DNA from: Paracoccaceae bacterium
GTDB taxonomy: Bacteria; Pseudomonadota; Alphaproteobacteria; Rhodobacterales; Rhodobacteraceae
Direction: 5' to 3'
Assembly (NCBI GenBank): GCA_011389685.1
Contig: JAABTV010000004.1
Span: 1-64,000 of the forward strand
DNA length: 64,000 nucleotides
The notes under the pieces: model-generated
Told to the model about the DNA's origin: nothing
What the model saw: the letters and a program-made list of their open reading frames with translations, nothing else
The model's database searches: none
Shown here: piece by piece, positions 9,078 to 20,890 of the stretch
Numbering within the stretch: the stretch's first letter is position 1
Layout: each line of letters begins with the position of its first letter
Program-made: the position numbers and the translations under genes

Positions 9078-9692
9078 ATGTCCAAGGAATTCCTCGACAG
9101 GGTCTATGACCTGCCCGAAGGTGGCGACAGCCGGGCGCTTTATGCCGAATGGGCCGAAACCTACGAGGCCGAACTGGCCGCCAACGGATACGCCACACCG
9201 ACCCGCGTCGCCGTCGCCCTGTCCCGGTTTGCCCGCGACGAGTCGGCGCCCCTGCTCGATTACGGCTGCGGCACCGGACTTTCCGGCTTGGCCCTGCAAG
9301 AGGCCGGGTTCACCTCGATCGACGGCATCGACATTACCCCGGAAATGCTCGAGATCGCGCGCGCCAAAGCGGTCTATCGCAAGCTCGATCTGGCCGACCC
9401 GGCAGAACCCGCCCCGATCACGCCCGGCGCCTATCCGATGATCACGGCCATCGGGGTCATCGGCATCGGCGCCGCGCCGCTCTCGCTGTTCGACGAATTG
9501 ATGAAGGCCTTGCCGAAAAACGGGCTTTTCGCCTTCTCCTACAACGATCACACACTGGAACACCCGGAATACGAGGCTAAGCTCATGGAATGGACCGATT
9601 GCGGCGCGTCCCGGCTGCTCTGCCGGGAACGGGGCGACCATCTCCCCGGAAAGAACATCAAGTCCATGATCTACGTGCTTGAAAAAGCGTGA
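9078..9692 (+). CDS. Class I SAM-dependent methyltransferase
   Basis: A 204-residue protein with the glycine-rich SAM-binding motif I (LLDYGCGTGLSGLALQ, about residues 59-74), followed by the acidic strand-2 end (GIDITPEMLEIAR). The substrate is unknown. It lies 22 bases after trmFO, and its stop overlaps the GTG start of gluQ (GTGA). Placement between two tRNA-modifying genes makes an RNA or translation role possible, but nothing in the sequence proves it. Rhodobacterales proteins of this type are usually annotated only as class I methyltransferases. Confidence 0.85.
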   Translation: MSKEFLDRVYDLPEGGDSRALYAEWAETYEAELAANGYATPTRVAVALSRFARDESAPLLDYGCGTGLSGLALQEAGFTSIDGIDITPEMLEIARAKAVYRKLDLADPAEPAPITPGAYPMITAIGVIGIGAAPLSLFDELMKALPKNGLFAFSYNDHTLEHPEYEAKLMEWTDCGASRLLCRERGDHLPGKNIKSMIYVLEKA

Positions 9693-10567
9693 CTTTCAGA
9701 ACCCGCTTTGCCCCGTCTCCGACCGGTCCGCTGCATCTGGGCCACGCCTGTTCGGCCTTGATCGCCCATGATCTGGCACAGCGCGCCGGGGGCGAATGCC
9801 TGCTCAGGATCGAGGATATCGACCAAAGCCGCGCACGTCCCGAATGGGAGGCCCAGATCTATGACGATCTCGCCTGGCTTGGCCTGACATGGCCGCACCC
9901 CGTCCTGCGCCAATCCGATCGGCTGGCCAGTTATCGCGCCGCGCTGGTCCATCTCTGGGCGCGCGGGCTGCTTTATCCCTGCAGCTGCAACCGGCGCGAC
10001 ATCGCCGCCGCCGCCAGCGCCCCGCAGGAAGGCGCGCCCCCCCCGATCGGCCCGGACGGGATCGTTTACCCCGGCACCTGCCGTCCCGCGCATCCGCCCT
10101 CCGGCCCGATGCCTGACGCCGCCCTGCGTCTCGACATGGCCCGCGCCACGGCGCTGGTCGCCGCCCAGCCGATGCGCCCGCCGCTTGCCTTCCATGAGGA
10201 AGGCACGGGCCCCGACGGGCAAACCGGCGTCATCGCCGTTCCGTCCGACTGGCTGCTGACGCATGTCGGCGACGTGGTGCTGGGTCGACGCGGCATGGCC
10301 GGCTCCTATCACCTGTCGGTCGTGCTCGACGACGCGGCTCAGGGCATCACCCATGTCGTGCGTGGCCACGACCTTTTCACCGCGACCGCGATCCATGTTG
10401 TCCAGCAACGGCTCCTGCAACTGCCCACGCCGGTCTACCATCACCACCGCCTGATCCGCGACGAGACCGGCAAACGCCTTGCCAAACGCGACGACGCCCG
10501 CGCCATTGCAACCTACCGTGCCGAGGGGCGCTCCCCGCAAGACATCCGCCGCATGGTCGGGCTTTAA
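9689..10567 (+). CDS. gluQ: Glutamyl-Q tRNA(Asp) synthetase GluQRS
   Basis: A 292-residue truncated glutamyl-tRNA synthetase paralogue that has the catalytic Rossmann domain but no anticodon-binding domain. It attaches glutamate to queuosine at position 34 of tRNA(Asp). Visible motifs are the HIGH-type [12 protein letters not shown] at residues 7-18, [15 protein letters not shown], a zinc-binding Cys pair CSCNRRD with a later C, and the KMSKS-like KRLAKRDDA near the end. The start is a GTG overlapping the previous stop (GTGA), implying translational coupling. Its 3' end overlaps that of hisI by four bases, convergently. Confidence 0.95.
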   Translation: MTFRTRFAPSPTGPLHLGHACSALIAHDLAQRAGGECLLRIEDIDQSRARPEWEAQIYDDLAWLGLTWPHPVLRQSDRLASYRAALVHLWARGLLYPCSCNRRDIAAAASAPQEGAPPPIGPDGIVYPGTCRPAHPPSGPMPDAALRLDMARATALVAAQPMRPPLAFHEEGTGPDGQTGVIAVPSDWLLTHVGDVVLGRRGMAGSYHLSVVLDDAAQGITHVVRGHDLFTATAIHVVQQRLLQLPTPVYHHHRLIRDETGKRLAKRDDARAIATYRAEGRSPQDIRRMVGL

Positions 10568-10926
10568 CCCTCCATCGGTGTCATGATCTCGACTTCCCGA
10601 CCATCCCTGACCGCGGTGTAGAAACAACTCCGCCGGTTGGTGTGACAGGCCGGGCCGGTCTGCTCGATCAGGACCAACAGGCAGTCGCGGTCGCAATCAA
10701 TCCGCATTTCGACCAGTTCCTGCACATGCCCGCTGGTTTCTCCCTTGACCCAGAAGCTCTGCCGCGACCGGCTCCAATAGGTCACCTTGCCACTTTCCAG
10801 CGTCCGGCGCACCGCATCCGCGTTCATCCACGCCATCATCAGGATCTCGCCAGTGGCGGCGTCCTGGGCAATCGCCGGGATCAATCCCCGGTCATCATAT
10901 TTCAGTGTTTCCGCCTCAAAGCCCAT
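10564..10926 (-). CDS. hisI: Phosphoribosyl-AMP cyclohydrolase HisI
   Basis: A 120-residue enzyme that opens the purine ring of phosphoribosyl-AMP in histidine synthesis. The sequence shows [37 protein letters not shown], the metal-binding [19 protein letters not shown] with its conserved Cys residues, and RRSCFY. It is the monofunctional form without a HisE domain. No other his genes are in the window; it stands alone, convergent with gluQ and divergent from the Fe-S scaffold gene. Confidence 0.96.
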   Translation of the reverse strand: MGFEAETLKYDDRGLIPAIAQDAATGEILMMAWMNADAVRRTLESGKVTYWSRSRQSFWVKGETSGHVQELVEMRIDCDRDCLLVLIEQTGPACHTNRRSCFYTAVRDGREVEIMTPMEG

Positions 10927-10992
10927 GCCTGCCCCCTTTGCATCCGCGACCGCCGGGTTTATCTAGGACAAAAGGACCGGGAAGGAAACGAC

Positions 10993-11442
10993 ATGAGCGA
11001 GACCGATCTCATCAAGCTCTACTCCGAGCGCATTCTCGCGCTGGCCGCGGATATCCCGCATCTCGATCGGCTCCCCGACCCGGATGCCACCGTGAAACGC
11101 CGCGCGCCGCTCTGCGGTTCGACCGTCACCGTCGATCTCAAGCTGCGCGATGGCGTCATCACGGATTACGCGCAGGACGTGAAGGCCTGCGCCCTGGGGC
11201 AGGCCGCGGCCAGCATCGTCGGCGCCAACATCATCGGCCGCACCCGCGACGAGGTCGAAACCGCGCGCGACGCCTTGCGCGACATGCTCAAAAGCGACGG
11301 CCCGACCCCGCCCGCCCCGTTTGACGGGCTCGAGGTTCTGCGCCCGGCGCGCGATTACAAGAACCGCCACGCCTCGATCCTGCTCGCCATCGAGGCCACG
11401 CTCGAAGCGATGGACAAGGCCGCGCAAAGCAACTGCGCCTGA
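10993..11442 (+). CDS. IscU/NifU-like iron-sulfur cluster scaffold protein
   Basis: A 149-residue protein of the IscU/NifU-N fold. Two of the three usual cluster ligands are visible, in APLCGSTV (about residue 39) and VKACALGQAA (about 74). At the expected site of the third cysteine the sequence reads NRHASILLAIEA, with His in the usual Cys position. That is either an altered ligand or a subfamily trait. A terminal Cys (SNCA) is also present. Family members carry or transfer Fe-S clusters. It is separated from hisI by a 66-base divergent promoter region; no isc or suf genes are adjacent. The ATG at 10993 follows GGGAAGGAAAC. Confidence 0.85.
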   Translation: MSETDLIKLYSERILALAADIPHLDRLPDPDATVKRRAPLCGSTVTVDLKLRDGVITDYAQDVKACALGQAAASIVGANIIGRTRDEVETARDALRDMLKSDGPTPPAPFDGLEVLRPARDYKNRHASILLAIEATLEAMDKAAQSNCA

Positions 11443-11461
11443 TCACGACCAGTCCGAAAAG

Positions 11462-11496
11462 AAAAAACCGCCGCGCTTGGGGTCCAAGGCGGCGGT
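11462..11496 (-). terminator. Rho-independent terminator of the 40-aa membrane-protein gene
   Basis: On the minus strand ACCGCCGC, CTTGG, a 3-base loop, CCAAG and GCGGCGGT form a 13-bp stem with one bulged base, followed immediately by TTTTTT. It lies about 160 bases after the small gene's stop codon. On the plus strand no T-run follows, so it serves the minus strand. Confidence 0.85.
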
Positions 11497-11658
11497 CAGT
11501 TGCGTGAGCCCCTGTGCCCCCGCCAATCAGTCGGGGCCGATGAGGCAACCCCGGGACGACATGAGGGACAGGCAGTGTCGGTCTCGGCGCAGGTTTTGGG
11601 ACAGGTCGCGCCGAGGACGGGGGCAAGGGCTCACGAGGCAGAAATCATCAACAACAGG

Positions 11659-11781
11659 TCAGACAAGCCCGGGCAGGTGCAACCCGGCAATCAGCAGGAT
11701 CATCAGCGACACCGCCCCGATCGCATCCTGCCAGATCGTGTCCTGGCTGCGTTCGATAACGGATTTGATTTGGCTGAACAT
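11659..11781 (-). CDS. SOS-box-associated 40-residue single-span membrane protein
   Basis: A 40-residue ORF reading MFSQIKSVIERSQDTIWQDA, then IGAVSLMILLIAGLHLPGLV. The first half is an amphipathic, charged segment; residues about 21-40 are one hydrophobic span ending at the C-terminus. An AGGAGGT ribosome binding site is seven bases before the ATG. A perfect GTTC-N7-GTTC LexA operator lies 64-78 bases upstream, and a strong terminator closes the unit. I do not recognise a named family. By size, topology and SOS control it resembles in concept Caulobacter SidA (a division inhibitor) or E. coli TisB (a membrane toxin), but no homology is claimed. It is downstream of recG on the same strand. 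Confidence 0.8.
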   Translation of the reverse strand: MFSQIKSVIERSQDTIWQDAIGAVSLMILLIAGLHLPGLV

Positions 11782-11844
11782 CGGGAACCTCCTGCTTTCG
11801 GGCTTTGTTTCTCCTTTGTTCTCATTTTCGGAGGTACTTGTAAA

Positions 11845-11859
11845 GAACTTTTTGAGAAC
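11845..11859 (-). promoter_or_regulatory. LexA (SOS) operator, GTTC-N7-GTTC
   Basis: GTTCTCAAAAAGTTC on the minus strand is a perfect match to the alphaproteobacterial LexA box GTTC-N7-GTTC. A third GTTC lies six bases further upstream. It sits in an A+T-rich promoter-like stretch between the recG stop and the 40-aa gene. The only gene it could control by position is that 40-aa gene, because the other strand runs into the 3' end of recG. Confidence 0.85.
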
Positions 11860-11887
11860 ATTAGTGAACTTTTAAGAATTTGCAGGA

Positions 11888-16149
<4,262 letters not shown>

Positions 16150-16375
16150 TTAGCCGCGCCCCGACCCGAGGTCCAGCCGTGAAGGCATTGCCCGGCCCGC
16201 GTCACCCGGCTCCGATGGCCCCTTCCGGTCCAGACATGAAACAGGTGCCGCGCGATCCCCGCGCGCGGCACCCATCCGTGAGTGGTATCCCTTGACCCGC
16301 GCGCCCACCTTCGGCCTTGCGCGGGCCCGCCTCAACCCGTGGCTCGGCCCAAACGGGCCGGCTCAGGTCCCCATC

Positions 16376-17092
16376 TCAGGCCCCCATCGCGATCTGGCGG
16401 TCCGGCTCCTCGACCGGCGACGGGTCGCGCAGAACGTAACCCCGGCCCCAGACCGTCTCGATGTAGTTCTCGCCGCCCGTGGCGGTGGCCAGTTTCTTGC
16501 GAAGCTTGCAAATGAACACGTCGATGATCTTGAGTTCCGGCTCGTCCATGCCGCCATAGAGATGGTTGAGAAACATCTCCTTGGTCAGGGTGGTGCCCTT
16601 GCGCAGGCTCAGCAGTTCGAGCATCTGGTATTCCTTGCCGGTCAGGTGCACCGGCCGGTCATCGACCTCGACCGTCTTGGCGTCGAGGTTGACACAGACC
16701 TTCCCGGTCTTGATCACCGATTGCGAATGCCCTTTCGAGCGGCGGATGATCGCATGAATCCGCGCCACCAGTTCCTCGCGGTGGAACGGTTTGGTCAGAT
16801 AATCATCGGCGCCAAAGCCGAACCCCTTGAGCTTGTTCTCGGTATCGTCCGCGCCGCTCAGGATCAGGATCGGCGTATCGATCCGCGCCAGGCGCAACTG
16901 CCGCAGAACCTCGTGCCCGTTCATGTCCGGCAGGCCCAGATCGAGCAGGATCAGGTCATAATCGTAAAGCTTGGCAAGATCGACCCCCTCCTCGCCGAGG
17001 TCCGTCGTATAGACATTGAGGTTGGCATGGGTCAGCATCAATTCGATACTTTTCGACGTCGTCGGATCGTCTTCCACCAGCAGCACACGCAT
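16376..17092 (-). CDS. ctrA: Cell-cycle response regulator CtrA
   Basis: A 238-residue OmpR/PhoB-type response regulator. The receiver domain has the acidic pair VEDD at residues 7-9 and phospho-acceptor Asp51 ([15 protein letters not shown]). The C-terminal winged helix has [20 protein letters not shown] and [20 protein letters not shown], close to the known CtrA signature. In Caulobacter it controls replication and division genes; in Rhodobacterales it mainly governs motility, gene transfer agent and related traits. The start MRVLLVEDD at 17092 follows GCGGAG. A CtrA-like box lies 55 bases upstream, suggesting autoregulation, and the sciP-like gene is immediately upstream on the same strand. 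Confidence 0.97.
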   Translation of the reverse strand: MRVLLVEDDPTTSKSIELMLTHANLNVYTTDLGEEGVDLAKLYDYDLILLDLGLPDMNGHEVLRQLRLARIDTPILILSGADDTENKLKGFGFGADDYLTKPFHREELVARIHAIIRRSKGHSQSVIKTGKVCVNLDAKTVEVDDRPVHLTGKEYQMLELLSLRKGTTLTKEMFLNHLYGGMDEPELKIIDVFICKLRKKLATATGGENYIETVWGRGYVLRDPSPVEEPDRQIAMGA

Positions 17093-17146
17093 TTTTCGAT
17101 TCTCCGCTTCAATGCATTCGTCGGAATTAAACGTGAACAAAAATGG

Positions 17147-17161
17147 TTAACTACAAGTTAC
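17147..17161 (-). promoter_or_regulatory. Predicted CtrA binding site upstream of ctrA
   Basis: TTAACTACAAGTTAC read on the plus strand is TTAA-N7-TTAC, one base from the CtrA consensus TTAA-N7-TTAA. On the minus strand one half reads TTAACCAT, another known CtrA half-site form. It lies 55-69 bases before the ctrA start, within the 96-base gap after sciP. Confidence 0.6.
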
Positions 17162-17188
17162 CGACGCAAAGAAATCTACAAACTCTCG

Positions 17189-17467
17189 TTACGGTTGTCT
17201 ATACCTTTGTAGCCGCGTCGCCTTCAACGCATCTTCCCCAAACTCCGTAACCGCTGAAACCCATTCAAGAAATTCCTCCTTGCTCAAGCCATATCGCTCA
17301 AGGGCCTCATCCTGCGAGATCAGACCGTAGACCACCCCGCGCACCACCGCCGCCTTGCGGCTGGCCACCCAGCGCACCGTTTCCGCCGGCGGCAGGTCGG
17401 ATCGTGACATCACGCTTCCGTCCGGCAGGGTCACGGCCCTTGGCCCATCGACTTTTTTCAGGTACAT
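17189..17467 (-). CDS. sciP: SciP-type CtrA inhibitor (DUF1153 family)
   Basis: A 92-residue protein starting MYLKKVDGPRAVTLPDGSVM. It has the DUF1153/SciP helix-turn-helix core RWVASRKAAVVRGVVYGLIS and EALERYGLSKEEFLEW, ending LQRYRQP. In Caulobacter, SciP binds CtrA or target promoters and blocks CtrA-dependent transcription in G1. Here it is directly upstream of ctrA on the same strand with a 96-base gap, pairing regulator and inhibitor. A very long overlapping open frame upstream is a coding shadow of mnmA; the real start is the ATG at 17467 after GACGAGGT. Confidence 0.9.
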   Translation of the reverse strand: MYLKKVDGPRAVTLPDGSVMSRSDLPPAETVRWVASRKAAVVRGVVYGLISQDEALERYGLSKEEFLEWVSAVTEFGEDALKATRLQRYRQP

Positions 17468-17537
17468 CGCCCAAACCTCGTCATTGCGATGCCAAGGTGA
17501 TGCACCCGGCAGGCTTAATGACCGGTGAAACCCGGGC

Positions 17538-17565
17538 TTGAGAGTGTGTAGGATTTTCCTATATT
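17538..17565 (+). promoter_or_regulatory. Predicted sigma-70 promoter of mnmA
   Basis: TTGAGA, a 16-base spacer, and TATATT, with the expected transcription start near 17572, about 20 bases before the mnmA ATG. It lies in the divergent gap between sciP and mnmA. Confidence 0.6.
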
Positions 17566-17590
17566 TTCTCAGGATTTGAAGGAACACGTC

Positions 17591-18733
17591 ATGTCGCTCG
17601 ATACCGCGGCCCCGCTCAATTCGCTGGGGATCGCCAAACCCGTTTCCGAAACCCGCGTGGTGGTGGCCATGTCGGGCGGGGTCGATTCGTCCGTTGTGGC
17701 CGCCATGCTGGCCGACGAAGGCTATGACGTGGTCGGCGTCACGCTGCAGCTTTACGACCACGGCGCGGCGCTGGCCAAGAAGGGCGCCTGCTGCGCGGGC
17801 ATCGACATCCACGACGCCCGCCGCGTGGCCGAGGACATGGGCTTTCCCCATTACGTGCTCGATTACGAGAACATCTTTCGCGACGCGGTGATCGACGAAT
17901 TCGCCGACAGTTACCTCGCCGGGGCCACGCCCGTGCCCTGCATCCGCTGCAACGAACGGGTGAAATTCAAGGATCTGCTGGAAACCGCCCGCGATCTCGA
18001 CGCCGATTGCATGGCCACCGGCCACTACATCCAGCGCAAGATGGGCCCACAGGGCGCCGAGCTTCACAGCGCCGCCGATGCCAACCGCGACCAGAGCTAT
18101 TTCCTGTTCTCGACCACCCAGGCACAGCTCGATTTCCTGCGCTTCCCGCTGGGGCACCTGGCCTCGAAGGATGAAACCCGCGCGCTGGCGGCGAAATACG
18201 GCCTGCCCGTGGCGATGAAACCCGACAGCCAGGACATCTGTTTCGTCCCCAACGGCGATTATGCCAGCGTGATCGAGAAACTGCGCCCCGGCGCCGCCGA
18301 ACCTGGCGAGATCGTCGATATCGACGGCAACATCCTGGGCACCCACAACGGCGTGATCCATTTCACCATCGGCCAACGCCGCGGCCTCGGCATCGGTGGT
18401 CTGGCCGACCCGCTCTACGTGGTGAAACTCGATGTCGACAACCGCCGCGTGATCGTCGGCCCCAAGGAAATGCTCGCCACCCGCATCGTGCCGGTGCGCG
18501 AGGTCAACTGGCTGGGCGACGACCCCTTGGCGAACAAGCCGGAACGCGAGATCATGGTCAAGGTCCGCTCGACCCGGCCGCCCCGCCCCGCGATCCTGCG
18601 CGCGCTGACACCGACCACGGCCGAGGTCGAGCTTCTGACCCCCGAGGAAGGCGTCTCTCCCGGACAGGCCTGCGTGTTCTACGAACCCGGCGGCAGCCGC
18701 ATCTTCGGCGGCGGCTGGATTCACGCGTGCTGA
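17591..18733 (+). CDS. mnmA: tRNA-specific 2-thiouridylase MnmA
   Basis: A 380-residue PP-loop enzyme that thiolates U34 in Lys, Glu and Gln tRNAs. The ATP-binding motif SGGVDSS is at residues 28-34. The catalytic cysteine pair is seen in [17 protein letters not shown] and [12 protein letters not shown], and [10 protein letters not shown] and the C-terminal beta-barrel (CVFYEPGG) are present. The N-terminus is about 20 residues longer than in E. coli. The ATG at 17591 is six bases after GAAGGAA and preferred over an upstream TTG. Transcribed alone from the promoter noted at 17538. Confidence 0.97.
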   Translation: MSLDTAAPLNSLGIAKPVSETRVVVAMSGGVDSSVVAAMLADEGYDVVGVTLQLYDHGAALAKKGACCAGIDIHDARRVAEDMGFPHYVLDYENIFRDAVIDEFADSYLAGATPVPCIRCNERVKFKDLLETARDLDADCMATGHYIQRKMGPQGAELHSAADANRDQSYFLFSTTQAQLDFLRFPLGHLASKDETRALAAKYGLPVAMKPDSQDICFVPNGDYASVIEKLRPGAAEPGEIVDIDGNILGTHNGVIHFTIGQRRGLGIGGLADPLYVVKLDVDNRRVIVGPKEMLATRIVPVREVNWLGDDPLANKPEREIMVKVRSTRPPRPAILRALTPTTAEVELLTPEEGVSPGQACVFYEPGGSRIFGGGWIHAC

Positions 18734-18753
18734 CCACAGGCACCCGACCGTGC

Positions 18754-18828
18754 CTTCATCTTGCCCGAAATACTCCGGGGGAAGCTGACAAAATGCCCTG
18801 GCATTTTGCAGCGCGGGGGCTGGCCCCC
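18754..18828. repeat. Intergenic repeat with two hairpins between convergent mnmA and lpxB
   Basis: It opens with CTTCATCTTGCCC, the core of a short dispersed element seen again at 62665. It then has a perfect hairpin (CAAAATGCC, 2-base loop, GGCATTTTG; 18789-18808) and a second one (GGGGGC, tg, GCCCCC; about 18815-18828). Lying between two convergent genes, it probably ends transcription from one or both sides, although no long T-run follows. Confidence 0.55.
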
Positions 18829-18838
18829 GGCCCCGGCC

Positions 18839-19987
18839 TCACATCCGCGCCAGAACCGCCCGCGCCGCGCGCAGCCCCGGCGCCTCGCCCCCCCGGCCCA
18901 GCCGCTCCATGGTCAGGTCCAGCGCCGCGCGCTGTGCTTCGGGGGCCTCAAGCATCGCGATCACCGCATCCGCCATCGGCCCCACACGACAGGCCGTGCC
19001 GATGAAATCCGGCACCGCCCGCGTCTCGCTCACCAGGTTGACCAATGTCACCGTGTCCACACGCAGCAGGCGCGGCACGATCTGGCGGCTGAGCCAGTTG
19101 AGGTCATAGCCGATCACCATCGGCGTCCCCTCCGCCGCCAGTTCGAGCGACACCGTCCCCGACGCCGCCAGCGCCCCGTCCGCCGCCCGGAACGCCGCCC
19201 GCTTGCGCGCCGCGAACACATCCTCCTCCACACCGCGCGGGTCGAGCAGCACCGGATCCCCGGCCCAGCCCGGCACGATCCCGGCCAGCATCTCCGCCAC
19301 CGGCGCCGCCGCCGGCACCACCACCCGCAACCCCGGGCGCGCGGCCACGGCGCGGCCGATGATCTTCCCGAACCGCTCGGCCAGAAGCGCGATCTCGCCC
19401 CGGCGCGATCCCGGCAAGACCAACAGCATCTCGCCTTCGATCCCGTGCGCCGCGCGAAACGCCGCCGCCTCGGCATCGCTTGCCACCGGCTCGCTCACCA
19501 CCGGGTGGCCGACGAAATCGCAGGCCATCCCGGCGGCCTCCATAAGCGGCGGCTCGAACGGCAGAAGCGCCAGAACATGGTCGATATGGCGCGCCATCTT
19601 CGCCGCCCGCCCGGGCCGCCACGCCCAGACCGAGGGCGCGACGTAATGCACCGTGCGGATATCCGACGCCGCCTTGACGCCCCGGGCCACGCGCAGGCAG
19701 AAATCCGGCGCGTCGATGGTGATCAGAACGTCGGGACCCCAGTCGAGCACCGCCCGCACCACCTCGTCGCGCCGCCGCAACAAATGGCGCAGCTTCGGCA
19801 GAACCTCGGCCACGCCCATGATCGATAGCTCTTCCATCGGAAACTGGCTCTCGATGCCCTGCGCGCGCATCTGCGGCCCGCCCAAGCCGCGAAACGCGAT
19901 ATCGGGCACCAACGTCCGCAGCCCCGCCATCAACGCCCCGCCCAGCCGGTCACCCGATGGCTCGCCGGCGATGACAAAGACCTTCAT
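18839..19987 (-). CDS. lpxB: Lipid-A-disaccharide synthase LpxB
   Basis: A 382-residue GT19 glycosyltransferase joining UDP-2,3-diacylglucosamine to lipid X at the inner membrane. It starts MKVFVIAGEPSGDRLGGALM, with GLGGPQMRAQGIESQFPMEELSIMGVAEVLP, HYVAPSVWAWRPGRA, FVGHPVV, LLVLPGSRRGEI and AASGTVSLELAAEGTPMVIGYDLNWL, all LpxB hallmarks. Last gene of the leftward envelope cluster; its start overlaps the lpxI stop by four bases. Confidence 0.97.
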   Translation of the reverse strand: MKVFVIAGEPSGDRLGGALMAGLRTLVPDIAFRGLGGPQMRAQGIESQFPMEELSIMGVAEVLPKLRHLLRRRDEVVRAVLDWGPDVLITIDAPDFCLRVARGVKAASDIRTVHYVAPSVWAWRPGRAAKMARHIDHVLALLPFEPPLMEAAGMACDFVGHPVVSEPVASDAEAAAFRAAHGIEGEMLLVLPGSRRGEIALLAERFGKIIGRAVAARPGLRVVVPAAAPVAEMLAGIVPGWAGDPVLLDPRGVEEDVFAARKRAAFRAADGALAASGTVSLELAAEGTPMVIGYDLNWLSRQIVPRLLRVDTVTLVNLVSETRAVPDFIGTACRVGPMADAVIAMLEAPEAQRAALDLTMERLGRGGEAPGLRAARAVLARM

Positions 19988-20886
19988 GGCCGCTCCCGCA
20001 CCCAGAGGAACATGTGCATCGCATCGAGAATCGCGACCACCCGTGCCTCGTCCAGAACGATCACGCCGCCCGCCTCGATCACGATCCCGTCGCAGCCGGC
20101 CTGCGCCGCCGCAATCGCCGTGCCCGCCCCGATCGTGGGCAGGTCGATGCGCCGGTCCTGTTGCGGCTTCGGCCCCTTGTAGAGGATGGCCCCCGCGCCG
20201 GGCGCGTCATGCGCCTCACCGGCCAGATCGCGCAACCACGCCGCCCCGGCATCGCTCAGCGCGCCATCGGGGTTGAACCCCCAGAGCAGCGGATCGCCCT
20301 CCCGAGGGCGCTCGAACGCCCCGGCCAGCCCGGCCAGCATCGCATCCGTTCCCGACCGCGCCTCGCGCGCCAGAACCTTGCCCTTGCGGATCACACAGGC
20401 CTGCCCCGCGTCCGCCGCCCCCATCTCGGCCAGAACATGATCGCCCAGATCGGCATCGCCCCGATGCCCCGACCGGGGCTGCCGCCGCGTCGGAATGCCC
20501 GCCCGCGCCACGATCTGCGGCGCGATCTCATGCGCGGCGCGGATGGCAAAGCCGGTGCGCTCGAACAGGTGGATTGCCGCGCGCAACGCGCCGTCGTCGC
20601 CCTTGGCCAGCGCCTCCATGAAGATCGGCACCAGCGGGCGCGTCTCGGCGTCGAGCCGGGCAGGGTCGAGCGTCGGGCGGTCGATCGCACCACAGAAACA
20701 GACCTCGGTGACGCCGCGCACGCCCAGCGTCAGCAACAGTGTGCCCAGCGTCTCCAGGCGGAACACCAGATCCGGGTCGAGCCGGTCCGGCGGCGTGCCC
20801 TCCATCGCGCAGATGACCGGCCGCTCGCGCAGCGCCGCCACCACCTTCTCGGGCAACTGTCCGCGCCCCGCAATCAATGCCAGCAT
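19984..20886 (-). CDS. lpxI: UDP-2,3-diacylglucosamine diphosphatase LpxI (DUF1009)
   Basis: A 300-residue protein that hydrolyses UDP-2,3-diacylglucosamine to lipid X, the alphaproteobacterial alternative to LpxH. It starts MLALIAGRGQLPEKVVAALR and shows the C-terminal block PTIGAGTAIAAAQAGCDGIV followed by EAGGVIVLDEARVVAILDAM, typical of LpxI. Its place between lpxA and lpxB fits exactly: it makes the acceptor for LpxB. Four bases separate it from lpxA, and it overlaps lpxB by four. Confidence 0.95.
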   Translation of the reverse strand: MLALIAGRGQLPEKVVAALRERPVICAMEGTPPDRLDPDLVFRLETLGTLLLTLGVRGVTEVCFCGAIDRPTLDPARLDAETRPLVPIFMEALAKGDDGALRAAIHLFERTGFAIRAAHEIAPQIVARAGIPTRRQPRSGHRGDADLGDHVLAEMGAADAGQACVIRKGKVLAREARSGTDAMLAGLAGAFERPREGDPLLWGFNPDGALSDAGAAWLRDLAGEAHDAPGAGAILYKGPKPQQDRRIDLPTIGAGTAIAAAQAGCDGIVIEAGGVIVLDEARVVAILDAMHMFLWVRERP

Positions 20887-20890
20887 TGCC

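Noticed and set aside
17468-18724. N-terminal extension of the sciP frame across mnmA
   Set aside because: Antisense to mnmA; only the last 92 residues are a recognised domain and they have their own start and ribosome binding site.
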